Positions 9,501 through 18,253 of a stretch of DNA of 64,000 bases are shown piece after piece. The notes under the pieces were generated by a model. The model ran no database searches, was not told the DNA's origin, and saw nothing but the letters and a program-made list of their open reading frames with translations. The translations under genes were made by a program, and so were the position numbers. Source of the DNA: Clostridium guangxiense (GTDB lineage: Bacteria > Bacillota > Clostridia > Clostridiales > Clostridiaceae); assembly GCF_021043395.1 (NCBI RefSeq), contig NZ_JAJNKE010000022.1, positions 1 through 64,000 on the forward strand. The letters run 5' to 3'. Positions within the stretch are counted from its first letter, which is position 1. Each line of letters opens with the position of its first letter.

Positions 9501-9574
9501 AATTTGTATTGTAAACTTAAAAATGATACACTGTTTTTTTAATATATAAAATTTAGAAAGATAGCTGGGTAAAG

Positions 9575-10450
9575 ATGATATTAAAACTTGGAATAATAAT
9601 TTTAGTATGTATAACTACTTTAAAAATATATGTAGATAATAATTTTATAGAGATATTGAATTATAAAATACGTTTATCTAAAATACCAAAAGAGTTTAAT
9701 GGTTTTAAGATATTACAGCTTTCAGATCTTCATAGTAAAAGTTTTGGAAAAGATAATATAAAATTAGTAAGAAAAGTTGAAGCAGTTAATCCTGATATTA
9801 TAGTAATTACAGGGGATATGGTAAATGATGATTTTGATTATTCATCATTTGCTTGCATTGTAAGTAAGCTTGTAAAAAAATATAAGATATATTATATACT
9901 CGGTAATCATGAGCAAAATGTAATTAAAAGAAATCCTAGCGAATTTAATAATTTTATTAAGTCAATAGAAGATAAAGGAATCAATATAATAGATAATGAA
10001 AAAGTTGTAATAAATTTTAGAAAAAAATTTATAAATTTATATGGAATGTATATTGATTTAAAATACTATAGAGATTTTAGAAACAAGAATTCTAGAAGTG
10101 TAAATCTTAGTGTTGAAAGTATGGAAAAATTAATTGGAAAATGTGATAAAAGTAATTACAATTTATTGCTTTCTCATAATCCTGTTTATTTTAGTACTTA
10201 CGCTAAATGGGGAGCAGATCTTATACTTACTGGTCACGTACATGGGGGAATGATAAAACTTCCGTTTTTAGGAGGAGTTTTTTCTCCAGAATACAGATTT
10301 TTTCCTAAGTATTATGAAGGCATATATAGGTATAATAATAGTTTTATGAATGTAAATAGAGGACTTGGAAGGGGAAGTTTTTGCATAAGACTTTTTAACA
10401 GACCTGAAGTTTCTGTAATAACTTTATACAATAAGCATGATAATTCATAG
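9575..10450 (+). CDS. Membrane-anchored metallophosphoesterase (YaeI/YkuE-like)
   Basis: A calcineurin-like phosphoesterase of 291 residues with one N-terminal membrane segment (about 1-17). The two-metal motifs are in order: QLSDLHSKSFG (about 49), ITGDMVND (about 76), LGNHEQN (about 109), LLSHNP (about 196) and LTGHVHGG (about 218). Related proteins act on lipid or lipid-linked phosphate esters at the membrane; the substrate here is unknown. The ribosome binding site is weak. The hydrolase gene upstream is 74 bases away and may be co-transcribed. Confidence 0.85.
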   Translation: MILKLGIIILVCITTLKIYVDNNFIEILNYKIRLSKIPKEFNGFKILQLSDLHSKSFGKDNIKLVRKVEAVNPDIIVITGDMVNDDFDYSSFACIVSKLVKKYKIYYILGNHEQNVIKRNPSEFNNFIKSIEDKGINIIDNEKVVINFRKKFINLYGMYIDLKYYRDFRNKNSRSVNLSVESMEKLIGKCDKSNYNLLLSHNPVYFSTYAKWGADLILTGHVHGGMIKLPFLGGVFSPEYRFFPKYYEGIYRYNNSFMNVNRGLGRGSFCIRLFNRPEVSVITLYNKHDNS

Positions 10451-10473
10451 AAAATATATAGATAATAGACAAG

Positions 10474-10590
10474 AAAATGAAGGGGCGTCGCACTAAAAAA
10501 TGATATGATACCTCCAAAGTAGATTTTGGTTATTTACCATGTCTACTTTGGAGGTATCATATCAAAAAAAATTGCGATAGCCCCCTCATT
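10474..10590. repeat. Nested palindromic element
   Basis: A 23-bp perfect inverted repeat (10501-10523 with 10542-10564, 18-base loop) sits inside a second, imperfect inverted repeat: AAATGAAGGGGCGTCGCA near 10474-10492 against TGCGATAGCCCCCTCATTT near 10572-10590. T-rich stretches on both sides could make it a two-way terminator. It is far longer than needed for that and resembles a small palindromic insertion. No other copy is visible in this window. Confidence 0.85.
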
Positions 10591-10750
10591 TTTTTAGAGA
10601 AGAATATTTTTAACTAGTTTTTCTATTTAACATTTTATTCTTATATGATATTAATGTAATCGGTACCTTAAAACCAGAAATGAAATATATTTAAAAATAT
10701 CAAGGTGTAGCACCATTTCCTTATAGGAAGTATTGTAAGAAAAATATTTC

Positions 10751-10767
10751 TTGCAAACGATTGCGCA
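10751..10767. promoter_or_regulatory. Possible LacI/cre-type operator
   Basis: TTGCAAACGATTGCGCA has the inner palindrome GCAA-ACGA-TTGC and fits the degenerate cre pattern WTGNAANCGNWNNCW except at the last base. It lies about 70 bases before the first gene of the exporter operon. The rest of the 10595-10835 gap shows nothing I can name. Confidence 0.35.
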
Positions 10768-10835
10768 CAGATATATAATATTAGAATAATCAGCATAAAA
10801 AACCTAATTAAGTTAAAAGTAGGGGGAAACATTAA

Positions 10836-11831
10836 TTGATAGAAGTAAAAAATTTAAAAAGAGAATTTAAAATGAACAAAAAATATCCGGGATTTAAGGG
10901 TGCAATAAAATCATTTTTCTCAAGAGAATATACTATTAAAACTGCTGTTGATAATATAAGCTTTAATATTGATGATGGGGAAGTTGTGGGATACATAGGA
11001 GCTAATGGTGCTGGAAAATCTACAACAATTAAGATGATGACAGGAATATTAACTCCAACTTCAGGTAGTGTGCTTGTAAACGGTATTGTTCCTTATGAAA
11101 ATAGAGAAGAAAATGCTAAAAGTATAGGTGTTGTTTTTGGCCAGAAAACGCAGCTGTGGTGGGATCTTCCGTTATCAGAGACATTTTCTCTTTTAAAGGA
11201 TATTTATGATGTAGGGGACAAAAAATTTAAGGAAAGAATGGATTTTTTAAATGAAACATTAGGACTAAAAGATTTTATGCTTAGTCCAGTTAGAACGCTT
11301 TCATTGGGACAGCGAATGAGGGCAGACCTTGCAGCAGCTTTCATTCATAATCCTAAGGTTATATATCTTGATGAACCAACAATAGGATTAGATGTAGTAG
11401 TAAAAGATAATGTTAGGAAGGCTATAAAGAAAATTAATGAGGATTATGGAACAACTATAATATTAACAACACATGACTTAAATGATATTGAAGAATTATG
11501 CAATAGAATTATCATAATAGACAATGGAAAGAAAATATACGACGGAGGTTTGAATGAAATAAAAGAAAAGTATGGATACATGACTAGCATAGAAGCTCAA
11601 ATGAAAGAAAAAGTAAAACTTGAAGAGATTAATTTTATTAAAGAATTAGATGTTCAAAATATAGAAATTAAAGTTATAGAAAATAAAATTAATATAACTT
11701 TTAATAAAAATAATATTTCAGCTGCAGATATAATTGAAAAATTAATTGGAAAGTTTCATATATTAGATTTTTCTATAAAAGAGACAAGCATTGAGGATAT
11801 TGTTAAGAAGATATATAAAAGCGGGGTGTAG
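10836..11831 (+). CDS. ABC-2 exporter ATPase (COG4586-like)
   Basis: ATP-binding subunit (331 residues) of a three-gene exporter. Walker A is GANGAGKST (about 55-63), the signature is LSLGQRMRAD (about 155), and Walker B is VIYLDEPTIGLD (about 177-188). It has the N-terminal extension KYPGFKGAIKSFFSREY and a long C-terminal part (about 245-331), both typical of the group in which one ATPase pairs with two different DUF990-type permeases. The start is TTG 10836 with AGGGGGAA upstream. Relatives include exporters for daunorubicin-like compounds and viologens; the cargo here is unknown. Confidence 0.88.
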   Translation: MIEVKNLKREFKMNKKYPGFKGAIKSFFSREYTIKTAVDNISFNIDDGEVVGYIGANGAGKSTTIKMMTGILTPTSGSVLVNGIVPYENREENAKSIGVVFGQKTQLWWDLPLSETFSLLKDIYDVGDKKFKERMDFLNETLGLKDFMLSPVRTLSLGQRMRADLAAAFIHNPKVIYLDEPTIGLDVVVKDNVRKAIKKINEDYGTTIILTTHDLNDIEELCNRIIIIDNGKKIYDGGLNEIKEKYGYMTSIEAQMKEKVKLEEINFIKELDVQNIEIKVIENKINITFNKNNISAADIIEKLIGKFHILDFSIKETSIEDIVKKIYKSGV

Positions 11832-11834
11832 AAG

Positions 11835-12653
11835 GTGAAAAGAAGAAGTAAGTTGAAAATGTATCTACCCTTTGCAACTAATGTTTTCCAAAGGAAGTTA
11901 TCTTATAAAGCTGATGTAATTATATTTTTGTTTGGACAATTTATGGTACTTGCAGTAAGTTATTATCTTTGGAAGGCTGTATATGGAAGCTCCTCAAAGA
12001 CTACAATAAAAGGGTTTTCTTTAAATGAAATGGTTATATATATACTGATATCATTTCTTACAAGCTTAATGATTGGTGTTAGTATATTTAGTGACATATA
12101 TTCAGAAGTAAAGGATGGATCTATTGCAGTTAACCTCATAAGACCTATTAGTTATGAAAAAAGAATGATGTTTCAAGCACTTGGAAATGTAATGTATAAC
12201 TTTATATTAATATTCATAATTGGGTTTTCTGGCATAAATATATTGCTTTATAAGTATACTGGAGTTTTTAGTATCTCCAATATTTTATTGTATTTAATTA
12301 GTGCTATATTGGGATTATTAATTAACTTTTATTATAGTTATTGTTTTGCACTACTTTCTTTTAAGATAACAAACATGTGGGGTTTAACCCAAATAATGGG
12401 CGCTATAACAGATTTGCTATCTGGTGCATTGATACCAATAGTGTTTTTCCCTAAGATAATCCAAAAGTTTATTGAAGTTTTACCATTTAGTTCGTTAATA
12501 TATACCCCATCAATGATATACTTGGGAAAATTAACAGGTATTTTTTTGATAAAAGCATTAATACTTCAAGTGATATGGCTGATAATTTTATCAGTTATTG
12601 CTAAGGTCATGTGGAATAGTTTGATTAAAAAGCTTACTATTCTGGGAGGTTGA
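11835..12653 (+). CDS. ABC-2 permease, first of pair (COG4587-like)
   Basis: A 272-residue membrane protein with about six hydrophobic segments. Motif-like stretches ISFLTSLMIGVSIFSDIYSE (about 72) and GSIAVNLIRPISYEKRMM (about 95-112) recall the DUF990 permeases that accompany this ATPase type. It starts at GTG 11835, three bases after the ATPase stop, and ends four bases before the second permease, so the three are clearly one operon. Confidence 0.85.
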   Translation: MKRRSKLKMYLPFATNVFQRKLSYKADVIIFLFGQFMVLAVSYYLWKAVYGSSSKTTIKGFSLNEMVIYILISFLTSLMIGVSIFSDIYSEVKDGSIAVNLIRPISYEKRMMFQALGNVMYNFILIFIIGFSGINILLYKYTGVFSISNILLYLISAILGLLINFYYSYCFALLSFKITNMWGLTQIMGAITDLLSGALIPIVFFPKIIQKFIEVLPFSSLIYTPSMIYLGKLTGIFLIKALILQVIWLIILSVIAKVMWNSLIKKLTILGG

Positions 12654-12657
12654 TATT

Positions 12658-13449
12658 ATGAAGAGATATTTTAAATTATATATACAATTTCTTAAACAAT
12701 ATATAAAATCCTTGATGGAATACAGAATAGATTTTATATTAGGCTTGATAGGTTTTATCTTTGTTCAGTTTGCTGGTGTAGTTTTTATAAAGCTTATATT
12801 TAATAATATACCAAGTTTGGCTGGATGGAGTTTTTATGAAATTTTATTTATTTACGGATTTGCACAAATACCAAGGGGAATTGACCATGTATTTACAGAC
12901 AATCTGTGGATGTTAAGTAGAAACATAATAGTACAGGGGCAATTTGATAGATATTTAATAAGACCATTAAATCCTTTATTTCAACTTATAGCAGAAAGGT
13001 TTCAGCCAGATGGCTTTGGAGAAATAATTATAGGTTTAATTTTAGTTGTGACCTCATGTAACAGGTTAAATATCAAGCTAACACCTTTGAATTTAGTACT
13101 TATGATAATTGTAATAATATTTGCAAGTTTTATATATACAGCAATTAAACTTGCTGTTGCAAGTATAGCGTTTTGGGTTAAATTTGCACAAAGCTATTTA
13201 TTTATGACATATCAATTAAGTAGTTTTGCTAAATATCCAATGGGTATATATCCTAAAGTAATAAGTTCTATATTGACTTTTATTATACCTTTTGCATTTA
13301 CAGGGTATTTTCCAGGAGCGTATTTTATTGGTAGGATGAGTTTTTTTTATGGTATAATGTTAACTTTGTTAATTAGTGTTATAAGTATTTGTGTAGCTTA
13401 TTTTATATGGCTTAAAGGAATGAATAGATATGAAAGTTCAGGAAGTTAA
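12658..13449 (+). CDS. ABC-2 permease, second of pair (COG3694-like)
   Basis: A 263-residue polytopic membrane protein, probably the heterodimer partner of the preceding permease. The segment GQFDRYLIRPLNPLFQLI (about 96-113) parallels the IRP motif of its neighbour and is characteristic of this family. RBS CTGGGAGG precedes ATG 12658. The last gene of the operon. Its TAA stop is followed immediately by a hairpin repeat element, so no ordinary terminator is visible and the element's stems may end transcription. Confidence 0.85.
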   Translation: MKRYFKLYIQFLKQYIKSLMEYRIDFILGLIGFIFVQFAGVVFIKLIFNNIPSLAGWSFYEILFIYGFAQIPRGIDHVFTDNLWMLSRNIIVQGQFDRYLIRPLNPLFQLIAERFQPDGFGEIIIGLILVVTSCNRLNIKLTPLNLVLMIIVIIFASFIYTAIKLAVASIAFWVKFAQSYLFMTYQLSSFAKYPMGIYPKVISSILTFIIPFAFTGYFPGAYFIGRMSFFYGIMLTLLISVISICVAYFIWLKGMNRYESSGS

Positions 13450-13932
13450 TATAGATAGATAATGTGAAACTTGAAAATTATAAGTTCCAGGTTTATCCTA
13501 ATAAATTGGAATTTGTCGAGCTGAGTGAAGGGTTTTAATTCGCCCTGCTCATTAAAAAACTAACTTTTTCACTTATGTGAAAAGTGAAGGGTTTGACATA
13601 GCTTTGCTTGTCAAAGGTGAAGGTTTTTGCCACGGCAAAAGGTTAAGGAATATTTTTCTCCGTTTCTCTACGAAAAATAAATAATTTAAATACGTTAAAG
13701 ATTTTCCGTAGGGAAACGGAGGAAAATCAACCTTAGCTTTTTATTGAAGATAAAAAAGTTCACCTTTTACGTGCACAGCACCGTAAAACCCTTCACCTTT
13801 CGCATAGCGAAAACCTTAGTCTTTTAACAAACGAAGTGAGTTAAAACCCTTCACTGTAGTGCTCGACAAATTCCAGTTTAACAGGGTTAATTTGGCATTA
13901 GTCATTTTAACCTTTCAAGTTGTCTATCTATA
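13450..13932. repeat. Modular hairpin element, copy 2 (type A, complete)
   Basis: A 483-bp non-coding inverted-repeat element. Outer arms begin TATAGATAG directly after the permease stop and end CTATCTATA five bases before the malic enzyme stop. The inner 367-bp core (13508-13874) runs from GGAATTTGTCGAG to its reverse complement. It contains a chain of different hairpins, such as TTTGACA...TGTCAAA, TTTTGCCACGGCAAAA, a long TTTTCTCCGTTTC/GAAACGGAGGAAAA stem at the centre, TTTTACG...CGTAAAA, TTTCGCATAGCGAAA and TTTTAAC...GTTAAAA. They are separated by GTGAAGG-type spacers on the left and CCTTCAC-type spacers on the right. It fills the whole gap between two convergent genes. Confidence 0.9.
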
Positions 13933-13936
13933 TCTT

Positions 13937-15568
13937 TTATTTATATTTAGCCTCCCAAATTTCTTTTTCAACAGCTTCTTTCGCATCTGTTATAGGAGCT
14001 CTATTTAAATCATCTTTAATTGCTGCATTGACAACTGCGGTTGCAACTAACTTTGAAGCTTCTTTGAGTCTTGCAACAGGTGGAAGTATTGATGCACCAG
14101 GTTTTGAAAGATCTTGAAGAGTTGCAATTCCATGAGCAGCAGCAGAAAGCATTGCATCTGAAACTGTCTTTGCTTTTGCAACTATTATTCCAAGTCCCAG
14201 ACCAGGGTAAAGTAGAGCATTGTTTGCCTGACCTATTTTGTAAGTAACACCTTTATATTTAACAGGAGCAGAAGGGCTTCCTGTTACAACTAGTGCTCTT
14301 CCATCAGTCCATTCTATAAGATCTTTTGCAGTTGCTTCTGCAAGCCTTGTAGGGTTTGAAATAGGCATAATAGCAGGTCTTTCATTTATTTCTGCCATTT
14401 TTCTTACAGCAGTTTCAGAAAAAGCACCATGAACTCCAGAACAGCCTATGAGAACTGTAGGTTTGACTGCTGCTACTATATCAGCAATATCAGTTAAAGG
14501 GGCTTCAAATTCTCCTTTTTTTCTAGCATATTTCTTTTGACCAGTTGTTAAGTTTTCCATATCTTCAGTAACAAGTCCGTATCTGTCTATAATATAGAAA
14601 TCTTTTATTGCTTCCTCTTCAGCTTTTCCAGTTCTAACTTTTTCAAGAAGTATTTGATCTGAAATTCCAATTCCAGCAGTACCACCACCGAATACTAATA
14701 CTTTGTGGTCTTTTACAGGAATTTTTGTGACTTCTGCAATGGCATTCATAGCAGATACCATCATTACGCCTGTACCCTGAATATCATCATTAAAAGTACA
14801 AATTTTTGATCTATATTTTTCTAGTATTCTGCTTGCATTTCCACGTCCGAAATCTTCCCAGTGAATTAGAACTTCAGGGAAAAGTTCTGTGGAGATTTTT
14901 ACAAATTCGTCTATAAAATTATCGTATTTTTCTCCTGTAACTCTTTTATGTCTATTTCCTGTGTATAATGGATCATTTAAAAGTTTTTCATTGTTTGTTC
15001 CAGCATCTATTACAACAGGAAGAACATTTTTAGGATTAACACCAGCTGCAACAGTATATACTGCAAGTTTTCCTATGGAAATGTCAACACCTTGAACTCC
15101 CCAATCTCCAATTCCAAGAACACCTTCACCATCTGTGACAACAATAAGTTTAATTTCATCAAGATCTTTTAATCCTGCTTCAATGGATTTCTTTATGTTT
15201 TCAGGGTGATCGATGGATAAAAATACAGCATCTTTTGGAGTTTCATAATTTTTAGAATAATTTATAACTGCATCACCTATAGTTGGAGTATAGATTATTG
15301 GAAGAAACTCGGTAACATGTTTTCCAACTGTATAGTAAAAAAGAGTTCTGTTTATATCAAATAAATTCATAAGATAATTGTGTTTTTCAAGATTGTCTTC
15401 AAAAGCTTTTGTTCTTTCATATACAATTTGTTCCTGCTCTTCAATTGTTCTTACTGTACTTGGAAGAAGGCCTGTAATACCATATTTCTCTCTTTCTTCT
15501 TCTGTGAAGGCAGTTCCTTTGTTTAAAAATGGGTTCCTTAATAAATCTTGTCCTTTTAGGTTTATCAT
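13937..15568 (-). CDS. NAD-type malic enzyme (oxaloacetate-decarboxylating)
   Basis: Oxidatively decarboxylates malate to pyruvate. The 543-residue protein is the long, single-domain malic enzyme form. Key regions: the tyrosine-containing substrate loop in LPIIYTPTIGDA (about 90-101), VVTDGEGVLGIGDWG (about 143-157), the metal-site DDIQGTG (about 239-245), the NAD-binding VFGGGTAGIGI (about 272-282), and GSPSAPV (about 430). It is monocistronic on the minus strand with RBS AAAGGAGTG before the ATG at 15568. The coenzyme (NAD or NADP) cannot be settled by eye. A short type C repeat element lies in its promoter region. Confidence 0.93.
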   Translation of the reverse strand: MINLKGQDLLRNPFLNKGTAFTEEEREKYGITGLLPSTVRTIEEQEQIVYERTKAFEDNLEKHNYLMNLFDINRTLFYYTVGKHVTEFLPIIYTPTIGDAVINYSKNYETPKDAVFLSIDHPENIKKSIEAGLKDLDEIKLIVVTDGEGVLGIGDWGVQGVDISIGKLAVYTVAAGVNPKNVLPVVIDAGTNNEKLLNDPLYTGNRHKRVTGEKYDNFIDEFVKISTELFPEVLIHWEDFGRGNASRILEKYRSKICTFNDDIQGTGVMMVSAMNAIAEVTKIPVKDHKVLVFGGGTAGIGISDQILLEKVRTGKAEEEAIKDFYIIDRYGLVTEDMENLTTGQKKYARKKGEFEAPLTDIADIVAAVKPTVLIGCSGVHGAFSETAVRKMAEINERPAIMPISNPTRLAEATAKDLIEWTDGRALVVTGSPSAPVKYKGVTYKIGQANNALLYPGLGLGIIVAKAKTVSDAMLSAAAHGIATLQDLSKPGASILPPVARLKEASKLVATAVVNAAIKDDLNRAPITDAKEAVEKEIWEAKYK

Positions 15569-15637
15569 CCAATAACACTCCTTTAAATTTTAATCTTATC
15601 CAATAAATTTCAACCGTATAGAAACTAAACAAGCCAT

Positions 15638-15737
15638 ATATAGACAACTTGAAACTTGAAAATTTGAAGTTACAAATTTTGATTTGACAGGATACGTTTG
15701 GTACTTATAATTTCTATGTTCCAGTTGTTCATCTATA
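15638..15737. repeat. Modular hairpin element, copy 3 (type C, arms only)
   Basis: TATATAGACAACTTGAAACT on the left and GTTCCAGTTGTTCATCTATA on the right form the outer inverted repeat of the family. Almost nothing lies between the arms except CAAATTTTGATTTGACAGGA, so this is a coreless or deleted form. It resembles the arms of copy 7. Confidence 0.75.
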
Positions 15738-15793
15738 ATAAAGTATATTATACCAAGAATAAAGTTTAAACTCCACCTTTGTAAGAGTTTGTG

Positions 15794-15890
15794 CTATTGA
15801 TTTTCATTCAAACCATGGTGTAAAAACATAGCAGTGGCTATAGCATCTCCATTAAACTCAGAAAATATAGGAAAAGACCATATTTTTATT
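15794..15890 (-). pseudogene. Unidentified C-terminal coding fragment
   Basis: On the minus strand an open stretch reads IWSFPIFSEFNGDAIATAMF, then about ten more residues to a stop. It has a protein-like composition but no start, and lies between the broken beta-galactosidase gene and a repeat element. I cannot name the family. Confidence 0.25.
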
Positions 15891-15892
15891 TT

Positions 15893-16811
15893 TCTTCTGT
15901 AATAAGATATCCCTAAGAAGAAAGTTTTGTTTTATCCCCACATTTAATGTTACCTTCAGTTAACAAATCTACCATGTTATATGGAGAAGTTATATATTCG
16001 TCATTATCAGAATAATTGAAATAAAATCTTATTTTATGATTTTCATCATTTACTGCTTCTTTATAGATTATAGGAAATTGCAAAGAATCATCTCGGATAA
16101 TTCCAATTTTATCAGTATAATATCTTAATAGTGTGTTAATTACTTCTTTACTTGGAAGGCATCCAATGTATACTGAACTTCCGCTGCCATAGTTGTTTTC
16201 AGTAATAGCGGCGTATTTACCCCAGTGTTTATGCTCATATGTTGCTATAACATCAGCAGTATCAGGAATTAAAAGTTCCATCCAATCACTTATTTTTTTA
16301 TCTATATCTTGATTAAATATTGAATTTAGTTTTAAGGTAGATTTTGAACGTTTTCACTGGAGGTTCCATAGTGTTTTGTTTCATTATCTATTTGATAGCC
16401 TATAACTGCTGGATGATTGGCTACATGCTTTATCATTTTTTTGATGATTCTTTTTGAGTATTTTAGAAATACTGGATTAGTAATATCCATTATTTGTCTT
16501 GAGCCATATTTCTTTTGACCATCTTTAGTTGTAACCATTATCTCAGGATATTTTTTTACAAGCCATGTTGGAAAAGCATAAGTTGGTGTTCCTACTATTA
16601 CGCTAATGTTAGCTTTGTTCATAGCATCTAATACTTTGTCTAATGGAGAAAAGTCAAAGATACCATCTTGAAGTTCATATGTACTCCAAGTACTTTCCCC
16701 AATTCTAACAAGATTGATATTAGCCTTTTTCATCATAGCTATATCCTTTTCTAAACGGTCGTAAGGTAAGTATTCATAGTAATAAGCTGTTCCATATAAT
16801 ATTTTATCCAA
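15893..16811 (-). pseudogene. GH42 beta-galactosidase, frameshifted with large internal deletion
   Basis: The N-terminal 159 residues (16332-16811) are the start of a glycoside hydrolase family 42 enzyme: ILYGTAYYYEYLPYDR, RIGESTWSTYE, then IGYQIDNETKHYGTS with the Asn-Glu acid/base pair. The frame then breaks near 16335. Another frame continues briefly (IYLKTKFNI) before jumping to the C-terminal part (15913-16281), which carries the trimerisation-domain end (WMELLIPDTADVIATYEHKHW, one residue shorter here: MELLIPDTADVIATYEHKH) and the final beta domain. Roughly 300 central residues, including the nucleophile region, are missing, and a further in-frame stop interrupts the tail. The gene cannot make an active enzyme. 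Confidence 0.85.
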
Positions 16812-17158
16812 ATCAATAGAGGGGGGGGATTATGGAAAATTAAGGAATATTAGCAAATGCACATAGGTTACCAGTGTTAGATTGGAATTTATGCTTTTTG
16901 GGTGGTCATATTCAGAAAAGGGTATAAAAATTTAGCGCATTTTAGTTGTCAATTTAAAAGATGGAAAGAAATATCACCTAATAAATATCGCAAAACGGTT
17001 ATTTAAAATGTTAATATATTGTATTAAATCTTGTAATATATTCTCAACAATTAAATGCTATTATATAAATATAGAAAATGAACAAAAACTGATGTTTTAA
17101 TAATATGATAAAAGCAGTTGGAGCTTCACTTTTCCAACTGCTTTATTTTTTATAAAAG
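16812..17158. other. Gap with no gene; terminator at its right end
   Basis: This 347-bp A+T-rich stretch has no credible ORF or RNA gene. Near the GH42 remnant it starts with a run of eight G residues on the plus strand (about 16822-16829), which reads as CCCCCCCC rather than a useful ribosome binding site for the minus-strand gene. Only the stem-loop at 17110-17152 is recognisable. Confidence 0.6.
17110..17152. terminator. Bidirectional terminator
   Basis: AAAGCAGTTGGA pairs with TCCAACTGCTTT across a short loop. T-rich DNA follows on the plus strand and A-rich DNA precedes it, so it can end transcripts of the minus-strand oxidoreductase gene. Confidence 0.85.
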
Positions 17159-18151
17159 CTACCTTGAAGTGTTGTCTGCAGGAAATATAATTCCGCCTTT
17201 CTTTCTTGCAATTGTCAGAACATCACTAACTATTAAGCTGTGGTTAAGCAGGTTATAGCACTTATCTAGGTTGTTATTTTTAATGATGTCTATAAATTCG
17301 ATAAATTCATTAACCATGCGATGCTCATAATTATTTTCATTGATTAGCTTGCTTGTTCCATCATTCATCAATAATTCGAATTTCTTGCAGATATTTGCTG
17401 GGGTATCTTGATATATACAGCCCTTATCTCCTTGAATATTGTTTGCAATAGGTGCTTTGCAATCTTTTGCTCCAATACAAACGCATTTGAATTTTTCATA
17501 ATCCAACATCAAAATTCCAGAGGTATCTATTCCTTTTTCAATATTAGGATAATATTCAACATTTTTAGGCTTTCCAAATAAACCAACAATGTAATGAATA
17601 TTATAAATGTTTAAATCCATTAGAGCACCACCAGAGAAATTAGGATCAAAGGATGGCAGTACAGAACCTGCTTTAAAGCTGTCATATCTTGTAGAGTATT
17701 GAGAATAATTACATTGGACAATTTTTATTTCGCCTAAGCTTGGAAGTAGTTCTTTTATTTTTTTATAATTAGGCAGGTATTGATTTGTAATTGCTTCAAA
17801 TATGAATAAATTTTTTTCCCTAGCTAGGTTACTTAAGCTTAAGGCTTCTCTATAGTTTGAGGTCATAGGTTTTTCTACAATAACGTTTTTATTTGCTTCT
17901 AATGCTATTTTAGAAAATTCAAAATGCAGATTATTAGGAAGGGCAATATAAACCGTATCAACATCACTGTTTAATAATTCATTGTAGTCAAAAAAAATAT
18001 TTTTAATTTTATATTTATTTTTTAGTTCCTTCATTATTTTTTTATTATTTTTTCGTCCGAAGATAGCTTCTAATTCTAAATCTTTTAAATGGGAAGTGAT
18101 TGTCAAGAAATCATTAACAATCATACCAGCGCCAATAATACCTAACTTCAT
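17159..18151 (-). CDS. Gfo/Idh/MocA-family oxidoreductase
   Basis: An NAD(P)-dependent sugar or cyclitol dehydrogenase-like protein of 330 residues. The N-terminal Rossmann fold opens with GIIGAGMIVNDF (about 4-15), the EKP motif lies in NVIVEKPMTS (about 88-97), and GGALMDLNIYNIHYI (about 174-188) holds the usual active-site His region. It is complete. The gene sits among carbohydrate-gene remnants, which suggests sugar catabolism, but the substrate is unknown. RBS GGAGGG lies before the ATG at 18151. Confidence 0.88.
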   Translation of the reverse strand: MKLGIIGAGMIVNDFLTITSHLKDLELEAIFGRKNNKKIMKELKNKYKIKNIFFDYNELLNSDVDTVYIALPNNLHFEFSKIALEANKNVIVEKPMTSNYREALSLSNLAREKNLFIFEAITNQYLPNYKKIKELLPSLGEIKIVQCNYSQYSTRYDSFKAGSVLPSFDPNFSGGALMDLNIYNIHYIVGLFGKPKNVEYYPNIEKGIDTSGILMLDYEKFKCVCIGAKDCKAPIANNIQGDKGCIYQDTPANICKKFELLMNDGTSKLINENNYEHRMVNEFIEFIDIIKNNNLDKCYNLLNHSLIVSDVLTIARKKGGIIFPADNTSR

Positions 18152-18253
18152 TTTTATCCCTCCAAGTTTATATTTTTGAAATTATTATGTATAGCTATTA
18201 GCTCAATTAAATAAGCAATATTTCTTCCTTCACCTTCGTTTCCTCAATATTTT

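Noticed and set aside
13508-13874. CRISPR-like look of the type A core (constant spacers between variable units)
   Set aside because: The constant part is only about eight bases, flips orientation at the centre, the variable units are themselves hairpins of unequal length, and no cas genes are present.
13920-14117. Plus-strand ORFs inside the malic enzyme gene (also 14889-15095 and 15378-15575)
   Set aside because: They are antisense shadows. The minus-strand malic enzyme is complete and conserved.
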